Part shown: one piece after another, positions 9,359 through 19,110 of the stretch
Layout of the letters: every line of letters starts with the position of its first letter
Numbering within the stretch: position 1 is the stretch's first letter
NCBI RefSeq assembly: GCF_900103875.1
Contig: NZ_LT629705.1
Span: 3,915,001-3,979,000, forward strand
From: Pseudomonas arsenicoxydans
GTDB lineage: Bacteria; Pseudomonadota; Gammaproteobacteria; Pseudomonadales; Pseudomonadaceae
Reading direction: 5' to 3'
DNA length: 64,000 bases
Position numbers and translations under genes: made by a program
Notes under the pieces: generated by a model
Databases searched by the model: none
Told to the model about the DNA's origin: nothing
What the model saw: only the letters and a program-made list of their open reading frames with translations

Positions 9359-9373
9359 TGGGCAAAGGATTGC
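9359..9373 (+). promoter_or_regulatory. Candidate sigma-54 promoter for the binding-protein gene
   Basis: TGGGCAAAGGATTGC fits TGG-N8-TTGC, with GG and GC exactly 10 nt apart. It lacks the usual CAC after TGG. It lies 99 nt upstream of the ATG at 9473. The match is partial, so confidence is limited. Confidence 0.4.
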
Positions 9374-9472
9374 GTGCCCGGATTGAAAGCAGCGAAGACT
9401 GCACTGTTCACGACCGTAAGGCCGTTCAAACGAAGACAACCTGCCTATCCCACATCAATAGGAAGACGCCTG

Positions 9473-10381
9473 ATGAACGCTCATTCGCCGTATCGAAAAA
9501 CAGTCTGTGCCTGTCTGTTAGGTTTTGCGTTGGGGAGCAGCGCTGCGCTGACGCAGGCCGCTGAACCCGAGCCCGTACGCATTGGCTGGGTCAATTGGTC
9601 TGACACCGAAATCACCGTCAAGCTCGCCAGCACCGCGTTGCAGGAGCATCTCAAGCAACCGGTCAAACTGGTGATGGCCGACATTGGCATTCAGTTTCAA
9701 GCCCTGGCCAACGGCAATATCGACCTGATCCCGATGGTCTGGCTACCGAGCACCCACAAGGCGTTTTACGACAAGTACAAGGACAGGCTCGAAGACCTCG
9801 GCGTGCTATACGAAGGGCGGATCGGCATGGCAGTTCCCACCTCGATACCCGTCAGTGAAGTGTCGAGCGTCGAGGATTTGAACAAGCCGCAGGTCAGGGA
9901 AAAACTCGACGGCAAGATCCTCACCTCTGAAGTCGGCAATGGCCAATACAAGCTCACGGTAAAGGCCATCGATGAATACAAGCTCGACGGCTACAAGCTG
10001 GTGGCCTCTTCGGAATCCGGCATGCTCAATGAACTGGATCGCAACCTGAAACGAGGCAAATGGTCGTTGGTCAACGCCTGGAGTCCTCACTGGATGTTCT
10101 CCAAGTATCCACTGCGCTATCTGGATGATCCCAAGCAGATCTTTGGCGGCGCCGAGCAGATCCACGCCATGGCACGCAAAGGGTTTAGCCAGCAATATCC
10201 AGAGGTCGCCTATTTCTTCGCCCACTACTCGATTCCCCAGGCTGACCTCGAAGCGCTGATGATGCAGGCTCGCCAGACCTCCTCTGACCAGGCCGTGGCC
10301 GCTTACTACGCGGCCAACAAGCCGCGTTTCGAAGCGATGTTCGAGCAAGGCGGGCAGCAAGTCAGCAGTCGGCAGCCTTGA
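9473..10381 (+). CDS. Glycine betaine/choline-type ABC substrate-binding protein (solitary)
   Basis: 302 residues from the ATG at 9473, which has GGAAG 7 nt upstream; the longer reading from 9374 adds 33 residues ahead of the signal peptide. A Sec signal peptide (ACLLGFALGSSAALTQAA) precedes an OpuAC/ProX-type domain (VRIGWVNWSDTEITVKLAS, WLPSTHKAFYDKY). There are no permease or ATPase genes beside it. Pseudomonas uses orphan proteins of this family (CaiX, BetX) with a shared CbcWV core, so this one probably feeds an N-methylated substrate, such as a betaine, to the neighbouring demethylase. The pairing is inferred. Confidence 0.87.
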   Translation: MNAHSPYRKTVCACLLGFALGSSAALTQAAEPEPVRIGWVNWSDTEITVKLASTALQEHLKQPVKLVMADIGIQFQALANGNIDLIPMVWLPSTHKAFYDKYKDRLEDLGVLYEGRIGMAVPTSIPVSEVSSVEDLNKPQVREKLDGKILTSEVGNGQYKLTVKAIDEYKLDGYKLVASSESGMLNELDRNLKRGKWSLVNAWSPHWMFSKYPLRYLDDPKQIFGGAEQIHAMARKGFSQQYPEVAYFFAHYSIPQADLEALMMQARQTSSDQAVAAYYAANKPRFEAMFEQGGQQVSSRQP

Positions 10382-10487
10382 TGGCCGTATTCAGCCATTC
10401 AGGTTTCGCTACCTGTTGATCATCCCCCGTGCAGGCTTGAGAGCCGGGCGCCGACTCTCAGCCTGTCTGCTCGACGCAACCGCAGAA

Positions 10488-11084
10488 TCAGCGCATGAAC
10501 ATCGCCGATGTTCGCCCTGAATACTCCTGCATCGCATCCTCCAACGCACCCTGAAAATACGCCTTCGATGCCCGGTCACAGAGGATGTGAAAACTCGCCT
10601 GTTGCGCCGTGCCGGAGTTGATGATGATCACATTGATGCGTGCCGCCGACGTCTGGGCCACTGCGCCCGGGACGAAAGCTTGCGGACTCAGATCAACCCC
10701 GCAGAGCTTGGCCAGCACCTCGCTCAGGTAGTCCCCCGTCATCTGGAAGCAGGCATGACTGTCCTGGCGCGGCAGCAAGTAGTTGGCCTGATGATCGAGT
10801 TCCCAACGTGCTTCTTCATCGGCTATTCGCTGGCCCTGATCCTCGGGGTTGCCCAGCAGCAGGTATTCGGTTTGCGAAAGCCGCGCCACGTGGCTGCCAT
10901 CGGCTTGAATCACGGCGCGATTTGGCGCGTCCGGTAAAACGAAGGCGCGTCCCCGCAGGTAGTCGGCAGTGTGAGCGCCGCGAAAACCGACCCGTGGCAA
11001 GTCGGTCAAATCCGTCAGGCAGCAGCCGGTCATCGGCGCTGGCGTTTGGCGCACCTTGCTGTGTTGTTCTCTCAGGCTGGTCAT
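10488..11084 (-). CDS. mgdD: N-methylglutamate dehydrogenase / sarcosine oxidase gamma subunit (SoxG family)
   Basis: A 198-residue SoxG-family protein, the smallest-fold partner of the GcvT-like region in heterotetrameric sarcosine oxidases. Last gene of the purU-folD-SoxB-SoxD-SoxA-SoxG operon, starting 3 nt after the alpha-subunit stop. The usual automatic name is sarcosine oxidase gamma. The adjacent gmaS and mgsABC genes, which sarcosine breakdown does not need, make N-methylglutamate the more likely substrate. The downstream gap to the convergent binding-protein gene is 106 bp and holds only a weak GAGAG/CTCTC pairing. Confidence 0.82.
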   Translation of the reverse strand: MTSLREQHSKVRQTPAPMTGCCLTDLTDLPRVGFRGAHTADYLRGRAFVLPDAPNRAVIQADGSHVARLSQTEYLLLGNPEDQGQRIADEEARWELDHQANYLLPRQDSHACFQMTGDYLSEVLAKLCGVDLSPQAFVPGAVAQTSAARINVIIINSGTAQQASFHILCDRASKAYFQGALEDAMQEYSGRTSAMFMR

Positions 11085-11087
11085 GGC

Positions 11088-13985
11088 TCAAAGCTCCTGG
11101 CGTTGGTTGTCGGGATCGAAGAAAGGCAGCGGCACCACTTCGGCATGCACCACCTTTGCGCCTTCGACGCGGATCGGAATCCGTTGCCCCGGTGTGCTCT
11201 GGTCGATGCCGGCGTAGGCCAGGCCGATGATTTTGCCAAGGGTGGCGGAGTACTCGCACGACGTGACGTTGCCGCTGATGTCCGGGCCGTTGAGCACCAG
11301 GTGTCCTTCCAGCGGTTGCTCACTGCCCTTGGGCAAGGTGAAGCCCACCAGTTTGCGTTTCAGTGGCTGTGCTTCAAGGATGTCCACCGAGCGCCGGCCG
11401 ACGAAGAACGGCTTGTTGCGACTCACCGCCCAGCCCATGTCGATTTCCGCCGGGTGGGTCATGCCATCGGTGTCCTGGCTGATGATCACATGGCCTTTTT
11501 CCAGGCGCAGCAAGCGCTGGGTTTCGACGCCGAAGGGACGGATGTCGTGGGCCTTGCCGGCCTCGATCAGTGCATCCCAGAGCTTGAGGCCGTGGCGCGC
11601 CGGCACGTGGATTTCGTAGCCCAGTTCGCCGACAAAACCCACCCGCAGCAAACGGGCCTTGATCCCCGCGACCGTTCCCTGGCGGACACCCAGGTAGGGG
11701 AACGCCTCTGCGCTGAGGTCGAGATCACTGCAGACTTTTTCCAGCACTTTGCGTGAGTCGGGACCGGCGACGTTGACCGCGCAAATGGCTGCGGTGACGT
11801 TGGCGACGTCCACGTCCAGACGCCATTGTGCATTCCACTTGAGCATTTGCTGATAGATCCGGTCGACGCCGCTGGTAGTGGCGGTGACGTAGAAATGGTT
11901 CTCGGCAAAGCGTGCGCACACCCCGTCATCGATAACCACGCCATGCTCGTTGGTCATCAAGGCATAGCGGGAACGGCCGATCGGTTGCTTGAGAAAGGCG
12001 AAGGTGTACATCCGGTTGAGCAGCTCGGCGGCGTCTGGGCCGCGCACATCGAGACCGCCCAGGGTCGAGACATCGATGATGCCGACCTTGTTGCGCACGT
12101 GCAGGGCTTCGGCCTGCATGCACGCGTCGCGGTCCTTCGCGTTGCCGTAGTAGGCCGGGCGCTGCCAGATGCCGGCGGGCATCATCTTGGCGCCCGCTTG
12201 CAGATGCCGGGCGTGCATTGGTGTTTGCCGGTACGGGTCGAAAGCCCGGCCGGCGACATGGGCGAGTTTTTCCGCGACAAACGGTGGGCGTGCGGTGGTG
12301 ACACCGGTTTCGCTGATGTTGCGCTGGGTCGCCCAGGCAACCAGGCGCGCGGTCGGCAACGCCGAGTGGCGACCCTGGGACGGCCCCATGCCGACGGTGG
12401 AGTAGCGCTTGACCAGTTGCACGTCGCGATAGCCGATGCGGGTGGCGTTGACGATGTCGGCCACTTGCAGGTCTTCATCAAAGTCGACGAAGTCCTTGCC
12501 TTTAGGGTGCGGAAAGATCGGCCAATTGAAGTTGACCCGGATCTCGCTGGCGAAATGTGCGCGTTGCTCGCCCACCACGAACCCTAGCGCGGACGCGGCA
12601 TCGGCACCGGCATTCACGCCATCGGCGATTACATTTTCCAGGCGATGACGGCCATTGACCGACCCGGCCACGTCCAGGTTTCCAGGCAAGCCGCTGAGGG
12701 TGAATTCGGCACGCTGATCGTCGTAGGCCAGTTTTCCACCGGCCTGGCAGAGCAGTTGATAGACCGGCATGTAGCCAGCAGACATGCACAGCAAATCACA
12801 GTCCAGACGTTGCCCGTGCTCGGCGACCTGACCCTGCGCAGTGATCTTGCGCACGTCGACGCCGGTGATATGGCGCATGCCTTTTCCGTGCAGGGCTTCA
12901 TACACGGTGCTGTCGCGCTGGCAAGGAATCTTGCGCTGGGCCAGCGCCTGTAACAGCGATTCATCGCCAGGACCGTGACGCAGGTCCACCACCGCCGCGA
13001 CGTCCACGCCCTGATCGTGCAGATCAAGCGCCGCGAGGTAGCCGTCATCGTTGCCGGTCAGCACCACGGCGCGTTTGCCCGGTTTGACCGCGTACAGTTT
13101 CATCAGGCGTTGTGCGGCACTGGTCAGCATCACACCCGGGAGGTCGTTGTTGCGAAAGATCACCGGCTGGTCGAAGGCGCCGCTGCACACCAGGCATTGA
13201 CCGGCACGCACTTTGTACATCCGTTTGCCCTGAATGATCGGCAAGTAGTTGTCGGTGAACCAGGCGTTGCACGTGGCCTCGGTGAGGATGCGGATGTTGG
13301 CGTGGTTTTCCACCGCCGCGAGCAATTCGCGGCGCAGGGTTTCGGCTTTTAAACCTTCGATATCGAAACGGGCATAGGTCAGCGAACCACCGAGGATCGG
13401 TTGTTGCTCGATGAGCAACACCTTGGCGCCGGCGTTGGCCGCGGTCAGCGCCGCGTTCAGTCCAGCTGGCCCGGCACCGATCACCGCCACGTCGGTGAAC
13501 AGATAGGCCTTGTCGTAGTATTCCGGCTTAAACGTCAGGTCGAGCACGCCCAAACCGGCCTTCTTGCGAATGATCGGTTCCCAGACTTTCCACATCCCTT
13601 TGGGCTTGTAGAAGGAACGGTAGTAGAAACCGACGGGCATGAATTTCGAGAACTTGCCCAGGTAGGCATCGCGGTCGTTGTCCAGCGAGCCGTTGACGTT
13701 CTGCGCAGTGACCTGCAAACCGGCCGACAGTGCATGGGCGTCGGCCAGCACGTTCGGTTCCTGGGGCAGTTGCACCAGGCTGTTGGCGTCCTGCCCGGCC
13801 ATGGTCAGCGGGCCGCGCGGGCGGTGGTATTTGAAGGAGCGGGAGATCAGGAAGCGTCCGTTGGCCAACAGTGCGCTGGCGATGCTGTCGCCTTGCAAGC
13901 CTTGGTAGCGGTCACCGTCGAAGCTGAAATCCAGTGGCTGATCACGGTTGATCAGCAGGCCCATCGGGGCGGGTAGGCGGTTCAT
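11088..13985 (-). CDS. mgdC: N-methylglutamate dehydrogenase / sarcosine oxidase alpha subunit (SoxA family)
   Basis: A 965-residue protein with three parts. An N-terminal ferredoxin-like fold without cluster cysteines (about 1-110) is followed by an NAD(H)-binding region with GAGPAG (170-175) and later GNDDGYLAALDL. The C-terminal half is GcvT/aminomethyltransferase-like (about 590-960), which in this family takes the methyl carbon onto tetrahydrofolate to give 5,10-methylene-THF. Length fits SoxA/MgdC (about 970-1000). The ATG overlaps the delta-subunit stop by 4 nt. Sequence alone does not separate sarcosine from N-methylglutamate; the neighbours favour the latter. Confidence 0.87.
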   Translation of the reverse strand: MNRLPAPMGLLINRDQPLDFSFDGDRYQGLQGDSIASALLANGRFLISRSFKYHRPRGPLTMAGQDANSLVQLPQEPNVLADAHALSAGLQVTAQNVNGSLDNDRDAYLGKFSKFMPVGFYYRSFYKPKGMWKVWEPIIRKKAGLGVLDLTFKPEYYDKAYLFTDVAVIGAGPAGLNAALTAANAGAKVLLIEQQPILGGSLTYARFDIEGLKAETLRRELLAAVENHANIRILTEATCNAWFTDNYLPIIQGKRMYKVRAGQCLVCSGAFDQPVIFRNNDLPGVMLTSAAQRLMKLYAVKPGKRAVVLTGNDDGYLAALDLHDQGVDVAAVVDLRHGPGDESLLQALAQRKIPCQRDSTVYEALHGKGMRHITGVDVRKITAQGQVAEHGQRLDCDLLCMSAGYMPVYQLLCQAGGKLAYDDQRAEFTLSGLPGNLDVAGSVNGRHRLENVIADGVNAGADAASALGFVVGEQRAHFASEIRVNFNWPIFPHPKGKDFVDFDEDLQVADIVNATRIGYRDVQLVKRYSTVGMGPSQGRHSALPTARLVAWATQRNISETGVTTARPPFVAEKLAHVAGRAFDPYRQTPMHARHLQAGAKMMPAGIWQRPAYYGNAKDRDACMQAEALHVRNKVGIIDVSTLGGLDVRGPDAAELLNRMYTFAFLKQPIGRSRYALMTNEHGVVIDDGVCARFAENHFYVTATTSGVDRIYQQMLKWNAQWRLDVDVANVTAAICAVNVAGPDSRKVLEKVCSDLDLSAEAFPYLGVRQGTVAGIKARLLRVGFVGELGYEIHVPARHGLKLWDALIEAGKAHDIRPFGVETQRLLRLEKGHVIISQDTDGMTHPAEIDMGWAVSRNKPFFVGRRSVDILEAQPLKRKLVGFTLPKGSEQPLEGHLVLNGPDISGNVTSCEYSATLGKIIGLAYAGIDQSTPGQRIPIRVEGAKVVHAEVVPLPFFDPDNQRQEL

Positions 13986-14281
13986 CCTGCGATCTCCTGG
14001 GCGGCGCTGAAGTCGACGCGGGCGGTGAAAAGTTCTTTGGGGTCGAAGGTGCGCAGGATTTCATCGCTGACCGTGTGCCGTTCTGCGATAAACCAGTAGC
14101 TGGACGGCGTGTGCATCCACCATTCGCGCACCACACCGGCGAGGTTGTCGGTGTTGAACACGTAATCGGCCCATTCGGCATCGCTGCAACGGACGGGGTC
14201 GGGCATGGGTTTGAATTCGCCGCCATAGGTGAATTCGCTGATATTGCGCGGCCCGTTGAGCGGGCAATTGATGATTTTCAT
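13982..14281 (-). CDS. mgdB: N-methylglutamate dehydrogenase / sarcosine oxidase delta subunit (SoxD family)
   Basis: A 99-residue SoxD-family subunit starting MKIINCPLNGPRNISEFTYG at 14281; the longer reading from 14356 overlaps the beta-subunit gene. In sarcosine oxidases the delta subunit binds zinc through a short Cys/His set. Here Cys6 and Cys39 are visible in a typical layout. It is coupled to the alpha subunit by a 4-nt overlap and lies 13 nt after the beta subunit. The tryptophan-rich C-terminal half (REWWMHTPSSYWFIAER) is characteristic. Confidence 0.87.
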   Translation of the reverse strand: MKIINCPLNGPRNISEFTYGGEFKPMPDPVRCSDAEWADYVFNTDNLAGVVREWWMHTPSSYWFIAERHTVSDEILRTFDPKELFTARVDFSAAQEIAG

Positions 14282-14294
14282 GATCCGCTCTCCG

Positions 14295-15536
14295 TCAGTG
14301 ACTGGCCGCCGTGGCGCCCATTTCGTTGACTTGCTGAAAGGTCGAGAAACGCTCAAGACCGAAGGGTTTGATCAACTCGGGCACCTGGCCGCCGCTGGCC
14401 ACCAGTTCGGCCATGGTCTTGCCGCAGATCGGCGTCGCCTTGAACCCCCAGGTGCCCCAACCGGCGTCAAGGTAGTAATTTTTCACCGGCGACAGGCCCA
14501 TGATCGGGCTGTAGTCGGGGGTCATGTCGGTGATGCCGGCCCATTGGCGCATCAGCTTGGCGTTGGCCAGGAACGGGAACATCTCGATGGCGTGGGCCAG
14601 CAAGCTTTCCTTGAGGTCCAGGGTCGAGCGGGTGTTGAACAGCGGATACGGATCGGAACCGCCGCCGAAGACCACTTCGCCACGGCTGGTCTGTTGCACA
14701 TAGCAATGCAGCGCAGAGGAACTCACCAGCGGATCGAGGAACGGTTTGAACGGTTGGGTGACCATCGCTTGCAGAGGGAAGGTCTGGATCGGCGAGCGGA
14801 TCCCGGCCTTGGCCATCAGCAAGGAGCTGTGCCCGGCAATCGCCTGCACCGCGCAGCCGCACTGGATGGTGCCGCGATTGGTCTTGACCGCGGTGATCGC
14901 GCCATTTTCGATGACCAGGTCCTGGACTTCCGTGAGCTGGTGGATTTCAACGCCGCGTTTGGCCGCCTGTTTGGCGTAACCCCAGGCCACGGCGTCGTGG
15001 CGTGCGGTGGCGCCGTCCATGTGCCACAGGCCGGCGATGACCGGCAAGTGGCCCGGGTCGAGGTTGAGACTGGGCACCAGTTCGCGGATTTGCTGGCGGT
15101 CGATCATCTCGGTGCGCCCGCCAAAATGTTTATTGACCTCGGCACGCTGGCGGAAAGAACGCACCGTGGCGTCGGTATGGGCCAGGGTCAGTTGACCGCG
15201 CTCGGAGTACATGATGTTGAAATCGAATTCGTTGGACAGCCCCTGGAACATCCGCACGGACTCGGCGTAGAAACGCACGCCCTCGCTGGTCAGGTAGTTG
15301 GAGCGAATCACTGCCGTGTTGCGCGCGGTATTGCCGCCACCCAGGTAGGACTTCTCCAGCACCGCGATGTTGGTGATGCCGTGGTACTTGGCCAGGTAGT
15401 AGGCAATGGCCAGGCCATGACCGCCAGCGCCGATGATCACCACGTCATAGCTGCGCTTCAATTCTTTGGGCGGTGGCAGGTCCACTTCCACCGGGTACTC
15501 CGAACTCAGCCCGTATTTCAGTAGATTGAATGGCAT
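14295..15536 (-). CDS. mgdA: N-methylglutamate dehydrogenase / sarcosine oxidase beta subunit (SoxB family)
   Basis: A 413-residue flavoprotein of the D-amino-acid-oxidase (DAO) fold and the catalytic amine-oxidising subunit. The dinucleotide motif is [17 protein letters not shown] (residues 32-48). The [15 protein letters not shown] segment carries the His that binds covalent FMN in sarcosine oxidase. Its start lies 19 nt inside folD, so translation is coupled. With the alpha, gamma and delta subunits it should oxidise an N-methyl group and pass the carbon to THF. Substrate assignment as N-methylglutamate rests on gene context. Confidence 0.87.
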   Translation of the reverse strand: MPFNLLKYGLSSEYPVEVDLPPPKELKRSYDVVIIGAGGHGLAIAYYLAKYHGITNIAVLEKSYLGGGNTARNTAVIRSNYLTSEGVRFYAESVRMFQGLSNEFDFNIMYSERGQLTLAHTDATVRSFRQRAEVNKHFGGRTEMIDRQQIRELVPSLNLDPGHLPVIAGLWHMDGATARHDAVAWGYAKQAAKRGVEIHQLTEVQDLVIENGAITAVKTNRGTIQCGCAVQAIAGHSSLLMAKAGIRSPIQTFPLQAMVTQPFKPFLDPLVSSSALHCYVQQTSRGEVVFGGGSDPYPLFNTRSTLDLKESLLAHAIEMFPFLANAKLMRQWAGITDMTPDYSPIMGLSPVKNYYLDAGWGTWGFKATPICGKTMAELVASGGQVPELIKPFGLERFSTFQQVNEMGATAASH

Positions 15537-16423
15537 AGGGCCTCCGATTGGCTGCGTTGAACCTGGTGTTGCATAAGGGCTGCGGTGACGGTGTTTTTCA
15601 TCAAGAAGGCAATGGTCATCGGGCCGACTCCACCGGGGACCGGCGTGATTGCCGCGACGTGGGGCAGGGCACTGTCGAAATCGACATCACCCACCAGGCG
15701 GCTACGGCCCTGATCGTCAATGCGATTGATGCCGACGTCGATCACCACCGCTCCAGGCTTGAGCCAACTGGCGTCGATCATCTGAGGTTGGCCGACGGCG
15801 GCGACGACGATGTCCGCCTGACGGCACAAGGCTTGCGGATCGGCACTGCGCGAATGCAGCACGGTCACCGAGCAGTCGGCCTTGAGCAGCAGGGCGGCCA
15901 TGGGTTTGCCAACGATGTTCGAGCGTCCAATGACCACCGCGTGTTTGCCGCGCAAATCACCGCAGGTTTGTTCCAGCAAATACAGGCAACCGCTGGGCGT
16001 GCAGGGCGCAAGCACGGTGCGACCCTGACTGAGGCCACCGACGTTTTCACTGTGAAAACCGTCGACGTCCTTGCCGGGAGCAATGGCTTGCAACGCCCTC
16101 AGTTCGTCGATATGTGCCGGCAGTGGCAGTTGCAGCAGAATGCCGTTGATCGAGCGATCGGCATTCAGCGTGGCGATCAGGTTGAGCAGTTGTTCGGTGC
16201 TGGTGTCGGTGGACAGACGATGCTCCACGGAACGAATCCCCACCTCTTCGGCGCGCAGGACCTTGTTGCGCACATAGACCTGGCTGGCCGGATCGCTACC
16301 CACCAGAATTACCGCCAGGGCCGGTTGAATGTCTTGCTCGCGCAGGCTGTCCACGTCTTTGCGCACTTGAATGAGCACACGTGCTGCTGCGGCTTTGCCG
16401 TCGATCAATTTGAGCGTGTTCAC
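15518..16423 (-). CDS. folD: Methylene-THF dehydrogenase / methenyl-THF cyclohydrolase
   Basis: 301 residues with the FolD motifs [36 protein letters not shown] and [14 protein letters not shown], the last being the NADP-binding site. It oxidises 5,10-methylene-THF to 10-formyl-THF. The start is GTG (16423) and overlaps the purU stop by 4 nt. Its place between purU and the oxidase subunits shows its job here: to take the methyl-derived one-carbon unit from the oxidase toward formate. It is probably a second, catabolic folD copy. Confidence 0.95.
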   Translation of the reverse strand: MNTLKLIDGKAAAARVLIQVRKDVDSLREQDIQPALAVILVGSDPASQVYVRNKVLRAEEVGIRSVEHRLSTDTSTEQLLNLIATLNADRSINGILLQLPLPAHIDELRALQAIAPGKDVDGFHSENVGGLSQGRTVLAPCTPSGCLYLLEQTCGDLRGKHAVVIGRSNIVGKPMAALLLKADCSVTVLHSRSADPQALCRQADIVVAAVGQPQMIDASWLKPGAVVIDVGINRIDDQGRSRLVGDVDFDSALPHVAAITPVPGGVGPMTIAFLMKNTVTAALMQHQVQRSQSEALCHSIY

Positions 16424-17286
16424 CGGAAGATCACCGTTCTGTCCTGGTTGAGGAAAACCCTGTGTTCCAAGTGGTATTTGACCGCTTTGGACAGGGCAAC
16501 GGTTTCGGTGTCACGGCCGGTGGCGACCAGGTCGTCAGGCAGATAGACGTGATCGACGCGCTGGACTTCCTGCTCGATGATCGGCCCCTCGTCGAGGTCG
16601 CTGGTGACGTAGTGGGCGGTGGCACCGATCAGTTTCACGCCGCGCTGGTAGGCCTGGTGGTACGGCTTGGCGCCTTTGAAGCCGGGCAAGAATGAGTGGT
16701 GAATGTTGATCGCCCGGCCCGAGAGTTGCTTGCACAGGTCATCGGAGAGGATTTGCATGTAGCGCGCGAGCACCACCAGTTCGGTGCCGGTGTCATCGAC
16801 GACTTTCATCAACTCGGCTTCCTGCCGGGCCTTGGTGTCTTTGGTTACTGGCAAGTAGATGAAGCGAATGCCTTCGCGTTCGGCCATCGGTCGCAGGTCG
16901 AGGTGGTTGGAGACGATGGCGGTGATGGTCATGTCCATCTCGCCTTTGTGGTAGCGGTAGAGGAGGTCGGTCAGGCAGTGGTCGAATTTGCTGACCATCA
17001 GCAAGACGCGCATCGGTTCGCGGGTGTCGTGCAGTTCCCAGGACATGTCGAAGGCGTTGGCGACGTCGGCGAAGCCTTGTTTGATCTGTTGCAGGTCACC
17101 GGGGTGGCCGTCGTTGAAGCGGAATACCGCACGCATGAAAAACCGGCCGCTGAGGTCGTCGTCGAATTGCGCCATCTCCCCGATGTAGCAACCGTTGTCA
17201 GCCAGGTAGGTGGTCACGGCAGCGACGATGCCGGACACGGCGGGACAGGTGATTTTGATGATGAAATGGTTTTTTTCGTGTTGCAT
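16420..17286 (-). CDS. purU: Formyltetrahydrofolate deformylase
   Basis: 288 residues with an N-terminal ACT-like domain (about 5-85) and a formyltransferase-fold catalytic domain carrying [20 protein letters not shown] and [19 protein letters not shown]. These contain the Asn/His/Asp catalytic set. It releases formate and free THF from 10-formyl-THF, finishing the one-carbon branch started by the oxidase and FolD. First gene of the minus-strand operon, with a GAGGA ribosome site before the ATG at 17286. Confidence 0.95.
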   Translation of the reverse strand: MQHEKNHFIIKITCPAVSGIVAAVTTYLADNGCYIGEMAQFDDDLSGRFFMRAVFRFNDGHPGDLQQIKQGFADVANAFDMSWELHDTREPMRVLLMVSKFDHCLTDLLYRYHKGEMDMTITAIVSNHLDLRPMAEREGIRFIYLPVTKDTKARQEAELMKVVDDTGTELVVLARYMQILSDDLCKQLSGRAINIHHSFLPGFKGAKPYHQAYQRGVKLIGATAHYVTSDLDEGPIIEQEVQRVDHVYLPDDLVATGRDTETVALSKAVKYHLEHRVFLNQDRTVIFR

Positions 17287-17378
17287 GACACGTCCTCGGG
17301 AAGATGGCGGCAGCTCATCGCAAAGCGAAAATATGTCAGTAGAGAGGGTGGCTCTTCCTTGAGCGCTGTTTCTTGATG

Positions 17379-17393
17379 GGAATAAATTATTCC
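17379..17393. promoter_or_regulatory. Palindrome GGAATAAATTATTCC in the purU/mgd promoter region
   Basis: A perfect 7-bp inverted repeat around one central A, 93 bp upstream of the purU ATG. A partial copy of its left half (AGGAATAA) occurs before gmaS near 19156. It could be an operator for the XRE-cupin regulator at 18336. Only one full copy is seen, so this is a weak call. Confidence 0.35.
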
Positions 17394-17498
17394 TGTTTGT
17401 GGCTTTATACGGGGGATGGGGAGGCGGCGTCCAGACGTTTGTGAAAGTTTTTTAACTGGTGGGAATTTTTTGCGGCTTTTTGGGGTTTTGGTCGTGTG

Positions 17499-18315
17499 CA
17501 TATCCGTTTTTGTGGTCGCGGCGGATATTGGTTCCGCCCTGACGGCGGGTTACTTGGAAAAGCGCCAAGTAACCAAGCGCTTGCGCCCCTGACGTCCGGT
17601 GCCTCGCCTAGGCTCGGCATGCCCTCACTCCGGTCCTGCTCCGTGCGCCCGCCGCCATCGGCCATCCATGGCCGGGGGCGGCTAACCCGGCATCCATGCC
17701 GGGTTGCCCACTATGCAGAACCTGCGTTCGGCCTTCCGACGGAGCAGATCACGATCAAGATCAAAAGCGGAAGGCGAGCTAACGCTCGGCCTGATGAGTG
17801 GTGAGAAGCAACAGCGGTGCGCCGGTCTGCTTTAGGTGGGAGTGAGCCTGCTCGCGATGCTGTTGATCGTTCCCACGCTCTGCGTGGGAATGCCACCGGG
17901 GACGCTCTGCGTTCCGCTGTCGACACCAGGCTTGAGTCTTGCGCAAGGGTGACGCGGAGCGTCACGGGATGCAGTCCCACGCAGAGCATGGGAACGATCA
18001 GGACGCGCAAGCGTTGAAGAATCAGGCCGGCCCGTAGGCCGCCTCGCTTTGCTTTGGCGGTGCACGCCCCCTCGTGAGGCCGAGCGCAGGTTCTGCGCAG
18101 TGGGCAACCCGGCATGGATGCCGGGTTAGCCGCCCCCGGCCATGGATGGCCGATGGCGGCGGGCCCACGGAGCAGGACCGGAGCGAGGGCATGCCGAGCC
18201 TAAGCGAGGCACCGAACGTCAGGGGCAAAAGCGCTTTGGTTACTTTCGCGCTTTTCGAAAGTGACCCGCCGTCAGGGCGGAACCCTAAGCCGCCGTTACC
18301 GCAGAAACGGATATG
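17499..18315. repeat. Composite intergenic repeat 1: arm A, REP pair, inverted arm B
   Basis: Outer ends CATATCCG and CGGATATG mark an inverted structure of about 817 bp. Arm A (17499 to about 17865) and arm B (about 18003 to 18315, inverted) share a long GC-rich block with GGCCATCCATGGCC and ACCCGGCATCCATGCCGGGT palindromes. They differ in their inner parts. Between them, 17866-18002 holds two inverted REP palindromes (GATCGTTCCCACGC type). The same layout recurs at 28644 and 57246. Open frames inside it are repeat-derived and not genes. It fills the 1-kb gap between purU and the XRE gene. Confidence 0.85.
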
Positions 18316-18335
18316 CCCCCCAACTCAGAAAAACA

Positions 18336-18935
18336 TCACTCCTTGTCATTCCCATAATTCATGATCGACAACATCCGAATCGGCACCTGCACCAACTCCT
18401 CAGGCCCATGAGGAATCTCCCCCTCGAACGTCAGGCTGTCCCCAGCCTCCATCCGATACAGCTGATTCCCATGCCGATAAATCAACTCACCCTCAAGCAA
18501 ATGCAAGAACTCGGTCCCCGGGTGAGAGAAGGTCGGAAACTCTTCACTGGCGTCATCCATGCTCACCATGTACGCCTCGAAACTCTTCTTCGGCCCACGG
18601 GTATGGTTGAGCAGATGATAGGTATGGCCTTTTTCGGTCCCGCGGCGCACCACCTCCATACCCTGATCGGCCTTGACCAGCAGCGCGCTGCCGTCCTGCT
18701 GATCGTACTCGCTGAACAACTTCGACAGGGGCAGGCCGAGTACGTCGCACAGGCGGCTCAGGGTGTCGAGGCTGGTGGACACCTGCGCGTTTTCGATCTT
18801 GCTCAACATGCCCTGGCTGATATCGGCAATCTTGGCCACATCAGACAATTTCAGGTCCTGCGCCTGGCGCTGGCGTTTGATCTGCAACCCCAGGTATTGC
18901 TCAAGCTTGAGGCGCGGTGCGGTTTCGTTCGACAT
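18336..18935 (-). CDS. XRE-family regulator with C-terminal cupin domain
   Basis: 199 residues from the ATG at 18935; GTG 18953 and ATG 18941 are alternatives with poorer ribosome spacing. Residues about 17-72 form an HTH (LSDVAKIADISQGMLSKIEN). The C-terminal half is a small cupin (HPGTEFLHLLEGELIYRHGN, GDSLTFEGEIPHGPEEL), the design of PuuR-type sensors. It sits between the divergent purU-mgd and gmaS-mgs operons and points toward composite repeat 1. It is the natural local regulator of methylamine or N-methylglutamate use; the ligand is not known. Confidence 0.9.
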   Translation of the reverse strand: MSNETAPRLKLEQYLGLQIKRQRQAQDLKLSDVAKIADISQGMLSKIENAQVSTSLDTLSRLCDVLGLPLSKLFSEYDQQDGSALLVKADQGMEVVRRGTEKGHTYHLLNHTRGPKKSFEAYMVSMDDASEEFPTFSHPGTEFLHLLEGELIYRHGNQLYRMEAGDSLTFEGEIPHGPEELVQVPIRMLSIMNYGNDKE

Positions 18936-18979
18936 AGTCATCAGCTTCTGCACACTTTCCGTTCAGTAATATTAGTTTC

Positions 18980-18994
18980 GCACTGAGAAAGTGC
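18980..18994. promoter_or_regulatory. Short inverted repeat near the XRE gene start
   Basis: GCACT and AGTGC flank GAGAA, and ACTTTC (18954-18959) mirrors GAAAGT (18987-18992). It lies 45 bp upstream of the chosen XRE start, in the region divergent from gmaS. A possible autoregulatory site, but the arms are short. Confidence 0.3.
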
Positions 18995-19110
18995 AAATCA
19001 ACACATTCGCGTCTTGTTCCGGCGTGAATATTCCCACGGGGAAAAGATTTTTCCCATATATACAGCACAAAAACGCTTCTCACCTCACGCGGACGCCTTC
19101 CTGGCAAATG

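Noticed and set aside
10438..10461. A GAGAG...CTCTC hairpin as terminator between the binding-protein gene and mgdD
   Set aside because: The stem is only about 6 bp and has no T-run. Too weak to list.
10488..15536. Naming the four subunits sarcosine oxidase soxBDAG without comment
   Set aside because: The family fits, but gmaS and mgsABC next door and the missing glyA point to N-methylglutamate. Both names are given in the entries.
17496..18364. Open frames such as MADGGGPTEQDRSEGMPSL in the composite repeats (also near 28593-29473, 35096-35695 and 57087-58059)
   Set aside because: They recur in every repeat copy on both strands, have no domain and no ribosome site of their own. They are by-products of GC-rich repeat sequence.
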